A stretch of DNA of 64,000 nucleotides. It comes from DATFCK01 sp045809745 (lineage in GTDB: Bacteria; Verrucomicrobiota; Verrucomicrobiia; Chthoniobacterales; UBA10450). The notes beneath the pieces are model-generated. The model had not been told where the DNA came from and ran no database searches. It was given only the letters and a program-made list of their open reading frames with translations. A program made the position numbers and the translations under genes. The stretch is taken from assembly GCA_045809745.1 (NCBI GenBank), contig JBJMXE010000091.1:3039-67038 (forward strand). The letters run 5' to 3'. Position 1 is the first letter of the stretch. Every line of letters begins with the position of its first letter. Positions 49,223 through 57,602 of this stretch are shown one piece after another.

Positions 49223-49894
49223 GTGAGTCAATCCACCATCGAGCCCTTCCCGCAGCACACCAAGCTCGCCATCCTCGATACTGCCGAGCGCCTCTTCGCC
49301 ACCCACGGCTTTAAGGCCACTTCACTCCGCGCCATCACCGGCGAAGCCGATGCCAATCTCGGCGCGGTAAATTATCATTTCGCCTCCAAGGACGCCCTCA
49401 TCCTGGCCGTTCTCCGACGGCGCATGCAGCCCATGAACCGGGCGCGACTCGAATTGCTGGAGCGGTTCGAACAGGAAGCTGGTGAACATCCGGTCGAGCT
49501 CGAGAAAATTCTCGAGGCCTTATTTCGACCTCCCGTCGAACTGGTTGCCCGCGGAGCCAAAGGGGGCCGGTATTTTTTGCGGCTGATGGCGCAGTGTTTA
49601 GCAGAGCCAGGTGCTTATCTGCAGCCCCTGATCCACGAAGAGTTCGCTGAGAAAAATCGCAGGTTTCACGCGGCCATTCAGCGAGCACTCCCGTATTTAT
49701 CTGATGAAGAAGTTCACTGGCGCCTTCATTTCGCCACCGGTGTGTTTTTGCACACCGTCGCGCATGCAGACGTCCTGGAACTTTGCTCAGCAGGTCGGTG
49801 CCGCGTGTCCAGTGTGGAAGGAACGCTACGCAGGATGATTGGATTCTGTACCGCCGGGCTTAGAGCGAGGGAAGAATCGGGGAAAACATCATGA
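49223..49894 (+). CDS. TetR/AcrR-family repressor of the efflux operon
   Basis: The product has 223 residues. The N-terminal helix-turn-helix spans about 12-60 with ILDTAERLFATHGFKATSLRAITGEADANLGAVNYHFASKDAL (quoted across the two helices; GAVNYHF is the recognition part). The C-terminal ligand domain is larger than average and resembles the CecR/YbiH (DUF1956-like) type. Translation starts at GTG, close behind the operator at 49192-49211. The stop overlaps the start of the EmrA-like gene by 4 bases, so repressor and pump are made together. The inducer is unknown, probably a hydrophobic drug or metabolite exported by the pump. Confidence 0.88.
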   Translation: MSQSTIEPFPQHTKLAILDTAERLFATHGFKATSLRAITGEADANLGAVNYHFASKDALILAVLRRRMQPMNRARLELLERFEQEAGEHPVELEKILEALFRPPVELVARGAKGGRYFLRLMAQCLAEPGAYLQPLIHEEFAEKNRRFHAAIQRALPYLSDEEVHWRLHFATGVFLHTVAHADVLELCSAGRCRVSSVEGTLRRMIGFCTAGLRAREESGKTS

Positions 49895-51153
49895 GCGTTA
49901 TAGAAGCACCACCTGAACAATCGAACGTGTCGCGTCGCGAGCACTACGCGAACACCACGCCCCCCGCCGCTGACAAACGGCCGTTGTTAAAACGTCCCGG
50001 CGTAATCATCGGCGCTGGTGCGCTGCTGATCGTCGGGATCATCTACGCAGCCTTCGTGTTGTTTCACTCTTTCACCCACGAGTCTACCGATGACGCATTC
50101 ATCGATGCGCATATCATCGCGATTGCTCCGAAGATCGCCGGAAGGGTTGACAAGGTCTACGTCAACGACAATCAAATGGTGAAGAAGGGTGATCTTCTGG
50201 TGGAGATCGACCCGGCCGATCCGCAAGCCGTGATTGCTCAGAAGCGGGCGTCGTTAGACGTAGCCAGGGCCCATGCGCGCAATGCTGAGATGTCGGCTGA
50301 ACAAGCGGATGCGCACCTGCAAACCTTGCGCGCCGGATATGAAGCTGCCGGAGCGAACGCTGCTGCGGCAGCCGCCGACACCGCGAAACTGAAAGGTGAT
50401 TTGCAGCGGAACACCGAGCTGGTGAAGAGTGGCGCTATTTCGCGGCAGGATTACGAACATTCGGCAATCGATACCACCGCGTCGCAATCCAATCTTGATT
50501 CGAAGAAAAAACAGATGGACGCGGCGGCGGCTTATCTGAAGGAATCGGACAAGCAAGCCCAGGCCACGCACAGTCAGGCCGATGCCGCCACTGCCGAGGT
50601 CAACGAAGCCGAGGCGTCCGAACGTCAGGCGGAACTCCAGCTTTCATATTCGAAAATTACAGCACCCGAAGACGGCCGCGTCACGATGAAAGCGGTGGAA
50701 CCCGGCGCCTACGTGCAGGTGGGTCAGAATCTATTCGCTCTGGTTACTCCGCAGCTCTGGGTGACCGCGAACTTCAAAGAGACGCAGCTTACCGAAATGC
50801 GGCCTGGGCAATCAGCCACGGTCACAGTCGACGCGTATCCCGGAAGAGCATTGGGCGCGCACGTCGACAGCATTCAAGCCGGCAGCGGCGCACGGTTCAT
50901 TTTGCTTCCGCCTGAAAACGCCACCGGCAATTACGTGAAGGTCGTGCAGCGGGTTCCGGTGAAAATCGTGCTTGATGAACGGCCCGATGTGCAGCGCATT
51001 CTCGGACCGGGAATGTCTGCCGTGCCGGATGTAAAGGTGAAGAGCGGCTTGTCCACTGCCGTGCACGTAATGATCGCGGCCACGATTGCGATTGCGATTG
51101 TGGTGACTGGAGCTGCGGTTTGGATCGGCCGGACCCGCGCAACTCGTCGTTAA
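49891..51153 (+). CDS. HlyD/EmrA-type membrane fusion protein with extra C-terminal helix
   Basis: The product has 420 residues. An N-terminal membrane helix (about 37-59) is followed by STDDAFIDAHIIAIAPKIAGRVDKVYVNDNQMVKKGDLL, the biotinyl-lipoyl half motif of EmrA, an Ala-rich coiled-coil hairpin (about 115-245), the second lipoyl half (SYSKITAPEDGRVTMKAVEPGAYV), and the beta-barrel FALVTPQLWVTANFKETQL. Normal EmrA proteins end after the barrel. This one has a second hydrophobic helix (about 391-412, AATIAIAIVVTGAAVWIG) and a basic tail, putting the C-terminus back in the cytoplasm. It would bridge the EmrB-like pump to an outer-membrane channel. Confidence 0.88.
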   Translation: MSVIEAPPEQSNVSRREHYANTTPPAADKRPLLKRPGVIIGAGALLIVGIIYAAFVLFHSFTHESTDDAFIDAHIIAIAPKIAGRVDKVYVNDNQMVKKGDLLVEIDPADPQAVIAQKRASLDVARAHARNAEMSAEQADAHLQTLRAGYEAAGANAAAAAADTAKLKGDLQRNTELVKSGAISRQDYEHSAIDTTASQSNLDSKKKQMDAAAAYLKESDKQAQATHSQADAATAEVNEAEASERQAELQLSYSKITAPEDGRVTMKAVEPGAYVQVGQNLFALVTPQLWVTANFKETQLTEMRPGQSATVTVDAYPGRALGAHVDSIQAGSGARFILLPPENATGNYVKVVQRVPVKIVLDERPDVQRILGPGMSAVPDVKVKSGLSTAVHVMIAATIAIAIVVTGAAVWIGRTRATRR

Positions 51154-51156
51154 CCC

Positions 51157-52737
51157 ATGGCCGAAGGGGGAGCAGCACCGCCGGCTCGGCATTGGACGCC
51201 GGCCCACAATCCGTGGCTCATCGCTGTGGCGGTGATGTTGGCTACGTTCATGGAGGTACTCGACACCTCCGTCGCGAACGTGTCCCTGCCACACATCGCC
51301 GGCAATCTGTCGGCCACCACTGATGAAGCAACCTGGGTGTTGACGAGCTACCTGGTGGCAAACGCGATTATTCTCCCGGCGACGAACTGGTTAGGGCAAT
51401 TGTTCGGCCGCAAGCGGTTTCTGATCACTTGTATTGCGCTGTTCACTCTCGCTTCGGCCTTGTGCGGCATGGCGCAAAGCCTCGGCTTTCTGATCATCGC
51501 CCGAGTTTTGCAAGGCGCCGGCGGCGGAGCGTTGCAGCCGATATCGCAGGCTGTGCTGCTGGAAAGTTTTCCGCCGCAAAAAAGGGGCGCGGCAATGGCG
51601 GTATTCGCGATGGGTGTGGTGGTCGCGCCGATCCTCGGCCCAACCCTGGGCGGCTGGATCACTGACAATTATTCGTGGCGCTGGATCTTCTACATCAATT
51701 TGCCGATCGGAGTCATGGCCATCGTCATGGCTAACGCAATGGTCGAGGATCCGCCTTATCTGAAACGGATTTCCGCCGCCAACATCGACTACATCGGTTT
51801 TGGTCTGCTCGGCATCTGGCTGGCGACATTACAGTTCATGCTCGATAAGGGCCAGGAGCTGGATTGGTTCCAGTCCGCGGCCGTGGTCTGGTGCACCATT
51901 GTTTCTGCTGGCGCATTCATTGGCTTTATCGTTCGCGAACTAACGACCGCTCATCCAATCGTCGACTTGCGCGTCCTCAAAAATCGGAATTTTGCCGTTG
52001 GCTCGACCATGATTCTGCTGCTCGGCGCGTTGCTCTATGGCACAACGGCGATCCTGCCTTTGTTTATGCAAAACCTGCTGCACTACACTGCGGTTGATGC
52101 CGGTATTGCCATGAGTCCGCGCGGAATCGGAGCGCTCATCATGACCATCCTGGTTGGTCGAATAGTCGGCAAGGTCAGCAACCGGATCCTTATTGGTGTC
52201 GGATTTCTATTGCTCAGTTACTCGTGTCTCATGTTCGCCCACATCAATCTGCAGGTTGGGATGGGCAGCATTGTGTTTCCGGTAGTCGTTAGCGGGGTTG
52301 CCATCAGTCTCATCTTCGTGCCATTGACTACGGCAACGATGGGTACGCTGTCGCAACAGCAGATCGGTAACGCGAGCGGCATTTTTAACCTGATGCGGAA
52401 TGTAGGCGGCAGCGTCGGCATCGCGATGATCACCACGTTCGTTGCCCGGACCGCGCAAACTAATCAGGCGATTCTCTCGTCCCACGCATCCATGTTCAAT
52501 CCTGTGTTTCAGCAGAAGCTGGCCGCGATACAGTCCGGACTCGAACAGCACGGAGGCCATTGGCAGGCCATGAAACAAGCGCCTCGAATCCTTTACGGAT
52601 TGATTCAGGAGCAGGCTGCGCTGCTCAGCTATGTTCACAATTTCCGATTCTTCGCGCTCATGTGCCTCATCTGCACACCGCTGGTGCTTCTCATGAAGAA
52701 GGTGAAGAAGCCGGCTGGACCGATCGCCGCACATTAA
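51157..52737 (+). CDS. DHA2-family MFS drug exporter, EmrB-like
   Basis: The product has 526 residues with 14 predicted membrane helices. Marks of the DHA2 family are MLATFMEVLDTSVANVSLPHIAG (first helix), GQLFGRKRFL (motif A), ARVLQGAGGGALQPISQA (motif C region) and GPTLGGWITDNYSWRWIFYINLPIG. It exports hydrophobic toxic compounds by proton antiport, working with the HlyD-type protein encoded 3 bases upstream. No outer-membrane TolC-like gene follows; a 375-base repeat region comes next, so the channel must be supplied from elsewhere. Control is probably by the TetR protein at the head of the operon. Confidence 0.92.
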   Translation: MAEGGAAPPARHWTPAHNPWLIAVAVMLATFMEVLDTSVANVSLPHIAGNLSATTDEATWVLTSYLVANAIILPATNWLGQLFGRKRFLITCIALFTLASALCGMAQSLGFLIIARVLQGAGGGALQPISQAVLLESFPPQKRGAAMAVFAMGVVVAPILGPTLGGWITDNYSWRWIFYINLPIGVMAIVMANAMVEDPPYLKRISAANIDYIGFGLLGIWLATLQFMLDKGQELDWFQSAAVVWCTIVSAGAFIGFIVRELTTAHPIVDLRVLKNRNFAVGSTMILLLGALLYGTTAILPLFMQNLLHYTAVDAGIAMSPRGIGALIMTILVGRIVGKVSNRILIGVGFLLLSYSCLMFAHINLQVGMGSIVFPVVVSGVAISLIFVPLTTATMGTLSQQQIGNASGIFNLMRNVGGSVGIAMITTFVARTAQTNQAILSSHASMFNPVFQQKLAAIQSGLEQHGGHWQAMKQAPRILYGLIQEQAALLSYVHNFRFFALMCLICTPLVLLMKKVKKPAGPIAAH

Positions 52738-52739
52738 CT

Positions 52740-53014
52740 GGTAGCGGCGGTTCACCGAACCGCCATTCTGCGCCTGCTTGCGACGCGCCCTCGCCCTGGG
52801 ACCCGGGGATCCCTGGCGATTGGGTCAATCGCCTCTACCACTGACGGCGTTCGGACCTTTGGTAGCGGCGGTTCACCGAACCGCCATTCTGTGTCTGCTT
52901 GCGACGCGCCCTCGCCATGGGACCCGAAGAAGCCTGGCGATTGGGTCAATCGGCCTCTACCATCGATGGCGTTCGAACCTTTGGTAGCGGCGGTTTACCA
53001 AACCGCCATCTGCG
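52740..53014 (+). repeat. Tandem repeat of a 121/122-base unit carrying two hairpins
   Basis: Unit 1 is 52740-52860, unit 2 is 52861-52982, and a third unit begins at 52983 and breaks off near 53014. Each unit opens GGTAGC then GGCGGTT CACCG AACCGCC (perfect stem), and closes GCGATTG GGT CAATCGC (perfect stem) followed by CTCTACCA, so the unit is itself bounded by a GTAG/CTAC inverted pair. Units 1 and 2 are nearly identical over most of their length. The array starts 2 bases after the EmrB-like stop codon. Confidence 0.85.
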
Positions 53015-53113
53015 ATCTCCATCCCAGCCTCCGCGGCAGTTTTCCCAGCCAGTGATCCACGTGTGATCTGATTTTTGGCCGCGCAGTTACCACTCGAATT
53101 GCGAAATTTCCAT

Positions 53114-53962
53114 ATGAACACCGAGACCACTTTAATTACCGGCGCGAGCAGCGGCATCGGATTACACCTCGCAAAAGAATTTGCCAGTCATGGTCATCCT
53201 CTGGTGCTGGTTGCGCCGGTTGAATCCGAACTGAAGCAGATTGCAGCCGAGTTAGAGGATCAACATGGCATTTCCGTTCGCGTGATCGCAAAGGATCTCG
53301 AACGGCCTGAGGCGCCCGAGGAAATCTTTAACCAATTGGCCAGCGAACGCGTCGAAATTGAGATCCTGGTTAACGACGCCGGCCATGGGCAAAAAGGAAA
53401 ATTTTGGGAAATCCCGATCGAAAGAGATCTATCCATTCTCCGGCTGAACGTGGAGGCGGTGCTTCGCCTAACCAAGTTGTTTCTCCGACCGATGATTCAA
53501 CGCAAGCGCGGCCGCATTTTAAACGTCGCGTCGATCGCGGGTTTCGAGCCCGGTCCTCTGCTCGCAGTCTATCACGCCTCGAAGGCTTTCGTTCTTTCCT
53601 GGAGTGAAGCCCTGGCCACGGAACTGAAGGACAATGATACCGGTGTGACGCTGACTGCGCTCTGCCCCGGGCCTACCGACACCGATTTCTTCCCGAAAGC
53701 GGACATGGTGGGCACGACGGCATTCCAGAAAGGAAACTTGATGGCGCCTCAGCCAGTAGCGGAAGCAGGATACAAGGGTGTGATGGACGGGGAGCGGATC
53801 GTTGTGCCGGGCGCGGCGAATAAAGCGCTGGTATTTTCACGTCGATTCCTGCCCTCAACCGCCCAAGCCAAGCTTCACGAGAAAATGTACTCGGATGTTG
53901 GTCCGGAGGATCGGAAGCGAGTGCCGCACGAAGAAGAAGCAAAAGCGGCAAGAGACGAATGA
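53114..53962 (+). CDS. Short-chain dehydrogenase/reductase
   Basis: The product has 282 residues. Cofactor motif T9-G-A-S-S-G-I-G16, the active-site tyrosine and lysine Y153-x3-K157 (YHASK), the serine in NVASIAGF, and the PGPTDTDF loop are all present, so it is a complete classical SDR. The usual NNAG reads NDAG. It should reduce or oxidise a ketone/alcohol with NAD(P)H. Members with the opening TTLITGASSGIGLHLAKEFA are common, little-characterised bacterial oxidoreductases. The C-terminal 30 residues are charged and Glu/Arg-rich. The ATG at 53114 is chosen because the motif must lie near the N-terminus. Confidence 0.88.
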   Translation: MNTETTLITGASSGIGLHLAKEFASHGHPLVLVAPVESELKQIAAELEDQHGISVRVIAKDLERPEAPEEIFNQLASERVEIEILVNDAGHGQKGKFWEIPIERDLSILRLNVEAVLRLTKLFLRPMIQRKRGRILNVASIAGFEPGPLLAVYHASKAFVLSWSEALATELKDNDTGVTLTALCPGPTDTDFFPKADMVGTTAFQKGNLMAPQPVAEAGYKGVMDGERIVVPGAANKALVFSRRFLPSTAQAKLHEKMYSDVGPEDRKRVPHEEEAKAARDE

Positions 53963-53966
53963 TTGG

Positions 53967-53990
53967 TGTAGCCGGGGTCGCTGACCCCGG
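53967..53990 (+). repeat. GTAG-type REP, CCGGGGTC stem
   Basis: TGTAG at 53967 is followed by CCGGGGTC GCT GACCCCGG, a perfect 8-bp stem. It is 4 bases after the SDR stop codon and may terminate its transcript. It is closely related to the left half of 32509-32602. Confidence 0.65.
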
Positions 53991-54008
53991 CCGCTGACTT
54001 TTTCGCTC

Positions 54009-54434
54009 CTATTGCCACCGGACAAAGGTCCACACCACGAAGGCAGACACCAACGCCGCAATCGAGGTTACCAGGCCTAACGAGCGGGACCGGATCCATC
54101 CGCTCAACCCGAGGCTGAGCAGGTTTGAGTAGATGCCGAGGCCGAACGACACAAACAGAGTGCGCTGGGCCCAGGGGAGAAACTCCGGCGCCGCGAATCC
54201 CCGGGGCGCGCTCGGGTTCAACACCAGGCCAACGAGCGTGCCCGCAATAACCGCGATCATGAAGGACGCTGATGCCACGGCCGCAGCACCCGCCGCCAAA
54301 CCGACATGTCGCCGCGGACTTTGCGATTGAAGCAGGATTCCGAGGAACGTAGCGGCGAAGCCGCCAAGAAACGCGCTGACCGAGGCGAGTTGCCTCGCCA
54401 GTTCGCCGTAAAATTCCAGATCGCCTGGCTTCAT
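54009..54434 (-). CDS. Small four-helix membrane protein of unknown function
   Basis: The product has 141 residues. After an amphipathic opening (MKPGDLEFYGELARQLASVSAFLGG) there are four hydrophobic segments near 17-36, 44-74, 90-112 and 118-138. The charge is mostly Arg on loops. I recognise no family. It lies 103 bases downstream of another small membrane-protein gene on the same strand, which is itself coupled to a methyltransferase gene, so the three may form one operon. Confidence 0.6.
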   Translation of the reverse strand: MKPGDLEFYGELARQLASVSAFLGGFAATFLGILLQSQSPRRHVGLAAGAAAVASASFMIAVIAGTLVGLVLNPSAPRGFAAPEFLPWAQRTLFVSFGLGIYSNLLSLGLSGWIRSRSLGLVTSIAALVSAFVVWTFVRWQ

Positions 54435-54537
54435 TCTAACCTGTAGTCGTCGAAATCAGGGAGTCTCCGGGAGGTCGCTTTTCTTCTTCATAACCCGCGC
54501 GACAGGAACCACGGTACAAGCAGCAGCGAAAAAGCCA

Positions 54538-54741
54538 TCACCGCTGTCCCGAGAAATATCCCCAAATCATACCGACGGCAGCTGCGTAGCGCATCACGGA
54601 CCCCGCCGCAGCATCCCGAGTAAATAGCGAAGCCACAAATTCGGGCGAGATCAGCGCGACATTACAGGCAAAGATCCCGCCGATCGCCGACGAGGCGAGA
54701 GCGCCGCCAACGATCCAGCTGAAATATTTTAGGAACGTCAT
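54538..54741 (-). CDS. Small two-helix membrane protein of unknown function
   Basis: The product has 67 residues: MTFLKYFSWIVGGALASSAIGGIFAC, a loop with SLFTRDAAAG, and a second hydrophobic stretch (MRYAAAVGMIWGYFSG). Its ATG begins one base after the methyltransferase TGA (TGAGATG), strong evidence for translational coupling and for a real gene despite the small size. I know no family for it. Its partner may be the larger membrane protein at 54009-54434. Confidence 0.5.
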   Translation of the reverse strand: MTFLKYFSWIVGGALASSAIGGIFACNVALISPEFVASLFTRDAAAGSVMRYAAAVGMIWGYFSGQR

Positions 54742-54742
54742 C

Positions 54743-55594
54743 TCAGGAATGGGCCGTTCTGCCGGTAACAGCGAAAGCTTCCGCGGGGAAGCTCATTTTT
54801 CCGTTCACGAAATATGGTCTCGCGGCATCGGCTGATGCCCGCTTCACGGCCGCTAATTGAGCAGCAGTAAGTGCGGCGGTTTTTTCGCGCAGAGTTTGCG
54901 ACATCTCCGTTCGCAACTGCCAGAATTGGTCAAACGAGATGGCCGCTTCCACGGGGAAAGCCAGGTGACGTTCGATCACATCTGTTGCACCGGCGCCTTT
55001 CAGTATCTCCGCCAGCTTGCCTGGGACGGCAAAACGGAAAGGATCCGGGGCATCGCTCGCATCTGCGTGTGGTCCCACGCATTCCTCGACCAAGTCGGTG
55101 ATCGCGGAAAAGAAGGGGTTTGCTGCCTCTGAACCCCACACCACAAATGAGACTCTCCCGCCGTCGACAACCACTCTCAGCGCCTGCCGCAGAGCCGCGG
55201 CTGGGTCCGCAAAGAACATCGCGGACAGCCTGCCCACGGCGACGTCGAATGTGCGGTCCGCAAACGGCAGGTCATCGCCTGAACATTGGGTGAAGGAGAT
55301 GTTTGTCAGGCCCAGTTCGTTTGCTTCGTTCCGAGCTGTCTCGAGCATCTCGGCTATCGGATCGGTATACATGACTGATCCTTTTTCGCCGACGATTCGC
55401 GAAATGGTGAGCGATGGCTCTCCTCCGCCGCCTCCAATGTCGAGCACTCGTTGGCCACTTCGGATCCGTGCTTCTTCGACCAAGAGAGAAGTTAACGGCG
55501 CGAACATCTGTGCGATTAGCGGGCGATACTTGTCCCAGTATTGAGCAGACTGTTTCCATCCCTCCATGTTCTCGCTCTGTTCCTTGGCGCTCAT
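54743..55594 (-). CDS. UbiE-like class I SAM methyltransferase
   Basis: The product has 283 residues. The SAM-binding loop is RVLDIGGGGGEPSLTI; the acidic ribose contact is in MYTDPIAEML; QCSGDDLPFADRTFDVAVGRLS is motif II. After RVVVDGGRVSFVVWG comes a cap region ending in a typical helix. This is the ubiquinone/menaquinone or sterol-type small-molecule methyltransferase family, with substrate unknown. The ATG at 55594 gives MSAKEQSEN; one at 55621 would add 9 residues. The following small membrane-protein gene is translationally coupled, which hints that the substrate may be membrane-associated. Confidence 0.8.
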   Translation of the reverse strand: MSAKEQSENMEGWKQSAQYWDKYRPLIAQMFAPLTSLLVEEARIRSGQRVLDIGGGGGEPSLTISRIVGEKGSVMYTDPIAEMLETARNEANELGLTNISFTQCSGDDLPFADRTFDVAVGRLSAMFFADPAAALRQALRVVVDGGRVSFVVWGSEAANPFFSAITDLVEECVGPHADASDAPDPFRFAVPGKLAEILKGAGATDVIERHLAFPVEAAISFDQFWQLRTEMSQTLREKTAALTAAQLAAVKRASADAARPYFVNGKMSFPAEAFAVTGRTAHS

Positions 55595-55654
55595 TATTTG
55601 CTCAGACGAATTGGTCAGCACACAGGACGTCGGATTGCGGCGAGTGCCAGCATT

Positions 55655-57523
55655 TTAGCTGCGACGATCAGCGATAGCAGAATTGGGCTTCTCCGACCCC
55701 GCCGTGTTCGCTGCCTGCTGTTTGATCCATCGCTCCACGCGCTCCTGCAGTAGGTCCAGTGGCATCGCTCCGCCATTCAGGATCTCGTCGTGAAACGCTT
55801 TGATGTCGAACTTTGCTCCGAGCTGCTGTTTCGCTTCGTCCCGCAGCTTGCGGATCGTGAGCTGGCCTATCTTGTAAGCGAGAGCCTGTCCCGGCCAGGC
55901 AATGTAACGGTCTGCCTCAGTCTGGGCCATCGCATCGTTCACGTCATTGGCGTGCATATAATCGATCACCTTTTCGCGGCTCCAATTCTTATCGTGGATG
56001 CCGGTATCCACCACCAGCCTAACGGCGCGGAAGAGTTCGGAGTTCAGCCGTCCGTAATCAGAGACCGGCTCCTGGTAGAAACCAATCTCTTTACCCAAAT
56101 CTTCGGCATAAAGTGCCCAGCCTTCCGCGTAGGCGGAATAAAAGCCGTGCAACCGAAATTTTGGAATGTCGGGCAGCGTCTGGGCGATGCTGATCTGCAT
56201 GTGATGGCCCGGCACACCTTCATGATAAGCGACGGCTTCGTCATCAACCAGAGTACGCTTCGTCGGGTCAGCCACCGCCACCACCACGCGCCCCGCTCTT
56301 TTGCCGTCGGGTGTGCCGGCGACGTAATGCGTTGCCGCGGCTTTGTTGAAGTCAGGGATCGGTTCAACTGTCACCGGCGCCTTCGGCAGAAGTCCGAACA
56401 ATTGCGGCAGCTTCGGCTCCATTTGGTGAATGTATTTCTCGAAATCTTCAACGATCTGCCGTTCGCTTTTGGGCTTCCACTTCGGATCGCCGTTGATGGC
56501 TGCGCGGAACGTGGCGAGATCCTTCTGTCCATTCGCCTGCGCTAGTTTCGTCATCTCGCCGGTGATGCGCTCGACCTCCTTTAATCCAATCTCGTGGACC
56601 TCGGCGGGGGTTACGTTGATCGTGGTCATCGTTTTCACCGCTTCGGCGTAGCGACGCTTGCCGTCCGCCAGACTCTCGATCGAGAGATCCTTACGTCCTT
56701 TCGCGTCGTACTCGGTCCGCAGAAACTCGGCGAACTTTCGGTAGGCCGGGAAAACCTCATCGTTAACCGTCTTTGTAATCTCGTCGGTTAGGCGTTTTTT
56801 ATTTTCCTCTGAAAAGTCCGCCGGGAATTTTTTGAGAGGCAGAAGGAACGGGTTCGCAGCGATAATTCCGTCGCATTGTCCGGGCAGCTTATCGAGCACC
56901 AGTTCCGGCGGCATCAGTTTGTCTTTTTCGCCCTGCCGCAGCACCTCCGTTGTCTGATCGAGCGCCCGGGGGATTTGATGCAGCCGTGAAATGTAATCCT
57001 GGTAGTGCGCCACCGAATCGAACGGCACGCTGAGCGGCATGTCGGCGAGTCCGGTGTGCACACCCCGCTGCTGGTTTATCGGCATCTCGTAGTTTTTGAG
57101 ATCGTAGTTTACGTCCTCACGTTCCAGTTGACGCTGCATGAGCTGATGACTCAGCAGGTCCTTCTCGCTCATTCCATCCGTCGGGATGGCTTTGAGGCGT
57201 TTTAAAAACTCATCGGCTTCGGCGTGCTGGCGCTCGATTTCCTTGAGTGAGTACTGCGCCAGCAGCCCGTTGTAGCGGTAGTCACCAAACGATGTTGCTC
57301 GCTCGGGTGCATTCTTCAGTCCCGTCTCATAAAATTCATCGAACAATGCATTCTGTTTGGCCACGCGCTCTTCCAGAGGCGCCGGTTGGGTGAAGCCGGA
57401 AAACGGGACGGCTATAATGAATGCCCAGACGAGGGAGCTGGTTCGGTAGCCGCGACATGGACGGGAAGCAGTTGGCGCTGCCGGTCTGAGCGTCGGCCTG
57501 CGCCGATAATCGATTTTTCGCAT
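55655..57523 (-). CDS. DUF885 family predicted metallopeptidase, exported
   Basis: The product has 622 residues. A signal or anchor lies near 28-46 (SSLVWAFIIAVPFSGFTQ). The mature part is almost all helical and carries the DUF885 zinc site HEGVPGHH in AYHEGVPGHHMQISIAQTL near 430-450, with a third ligand probably the Glu of AYAEGWALYAEDLG. The family is related to M2/M32-type peptidases with closed, helical clefts and is thought to cleave short peptides. An arginine-rich leader (MRKIDYRRRPTLRPAA) precedes the hydrophobic segment, so the real start could be further in. It is downstream of the ADOP permease gene on the same strand. Confidence 0.82.
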   Translation of the reverse strand: MRKIDYRRRPTLRPAAPTASRPCRGYRTSSLVWAFIIAVPFSGFTQPAPLEERVAKQNALFDEFYETGLKNAPERATSFGDYRYNGLLAQYSLKEIERQHAEADEFLKRLKAIPTDGMSEKDLLSHQLMQRQLEREDVNYDLKNYEMPINQQRGVHTGLADMPLSVPFDSVAHYQDYISRLHQIPRALDQTTEVLRQGEKDKLMPPELVLDKLPGQCDGIIAANPFLLPLKKFPADFSEENKKRLTDEITKTVNDEVFPAYRKFAEFLRTEYDAKGRKDLSIESLADGKRRYAEAVKTMTTINVTPAEVHEIGLKEVERITGEMTKLAQANGQKDLATFRAAINGDPKWKPKSERQIVEDFEKYIHQMEPKLPQLFGLLPKAPVTVEPIPDFNKAAATHYVAGTPDGKRAGRVVVAVADPTKRTLVDDEAVAYHEGVPGHHMQISIAQTLPDIPKFRLHGFYSAYAEGWALYAEDLGKEIGFYQEPVSDYGRLNSELFRAVRLVVDTGIHDKNWSREKVIDYMHANDVNDAMAQTEADRYIAWPGQALAYKIGQLTIRKLRDEAKQQLGAKFDIKAFHDEILNGGAMPLDLLQERVERWIKQQAANTAGSEKPNSAIADRRS

Positions 57524-57602
57524 ATATCCATGCTAGCAGAGTTCCTCAGACGCGCATGACGTCAGCGGTAGGAGCTCCGTCGGTTGATCAGCAGGGCAGT
57601 TA

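Noticed and set aside
52740..53014. CRISPR array
   Set aside because: The repeated unit is 121-122 bases with near-identical interior, so it is a tandem duplication rather than repeats with unique spacers.
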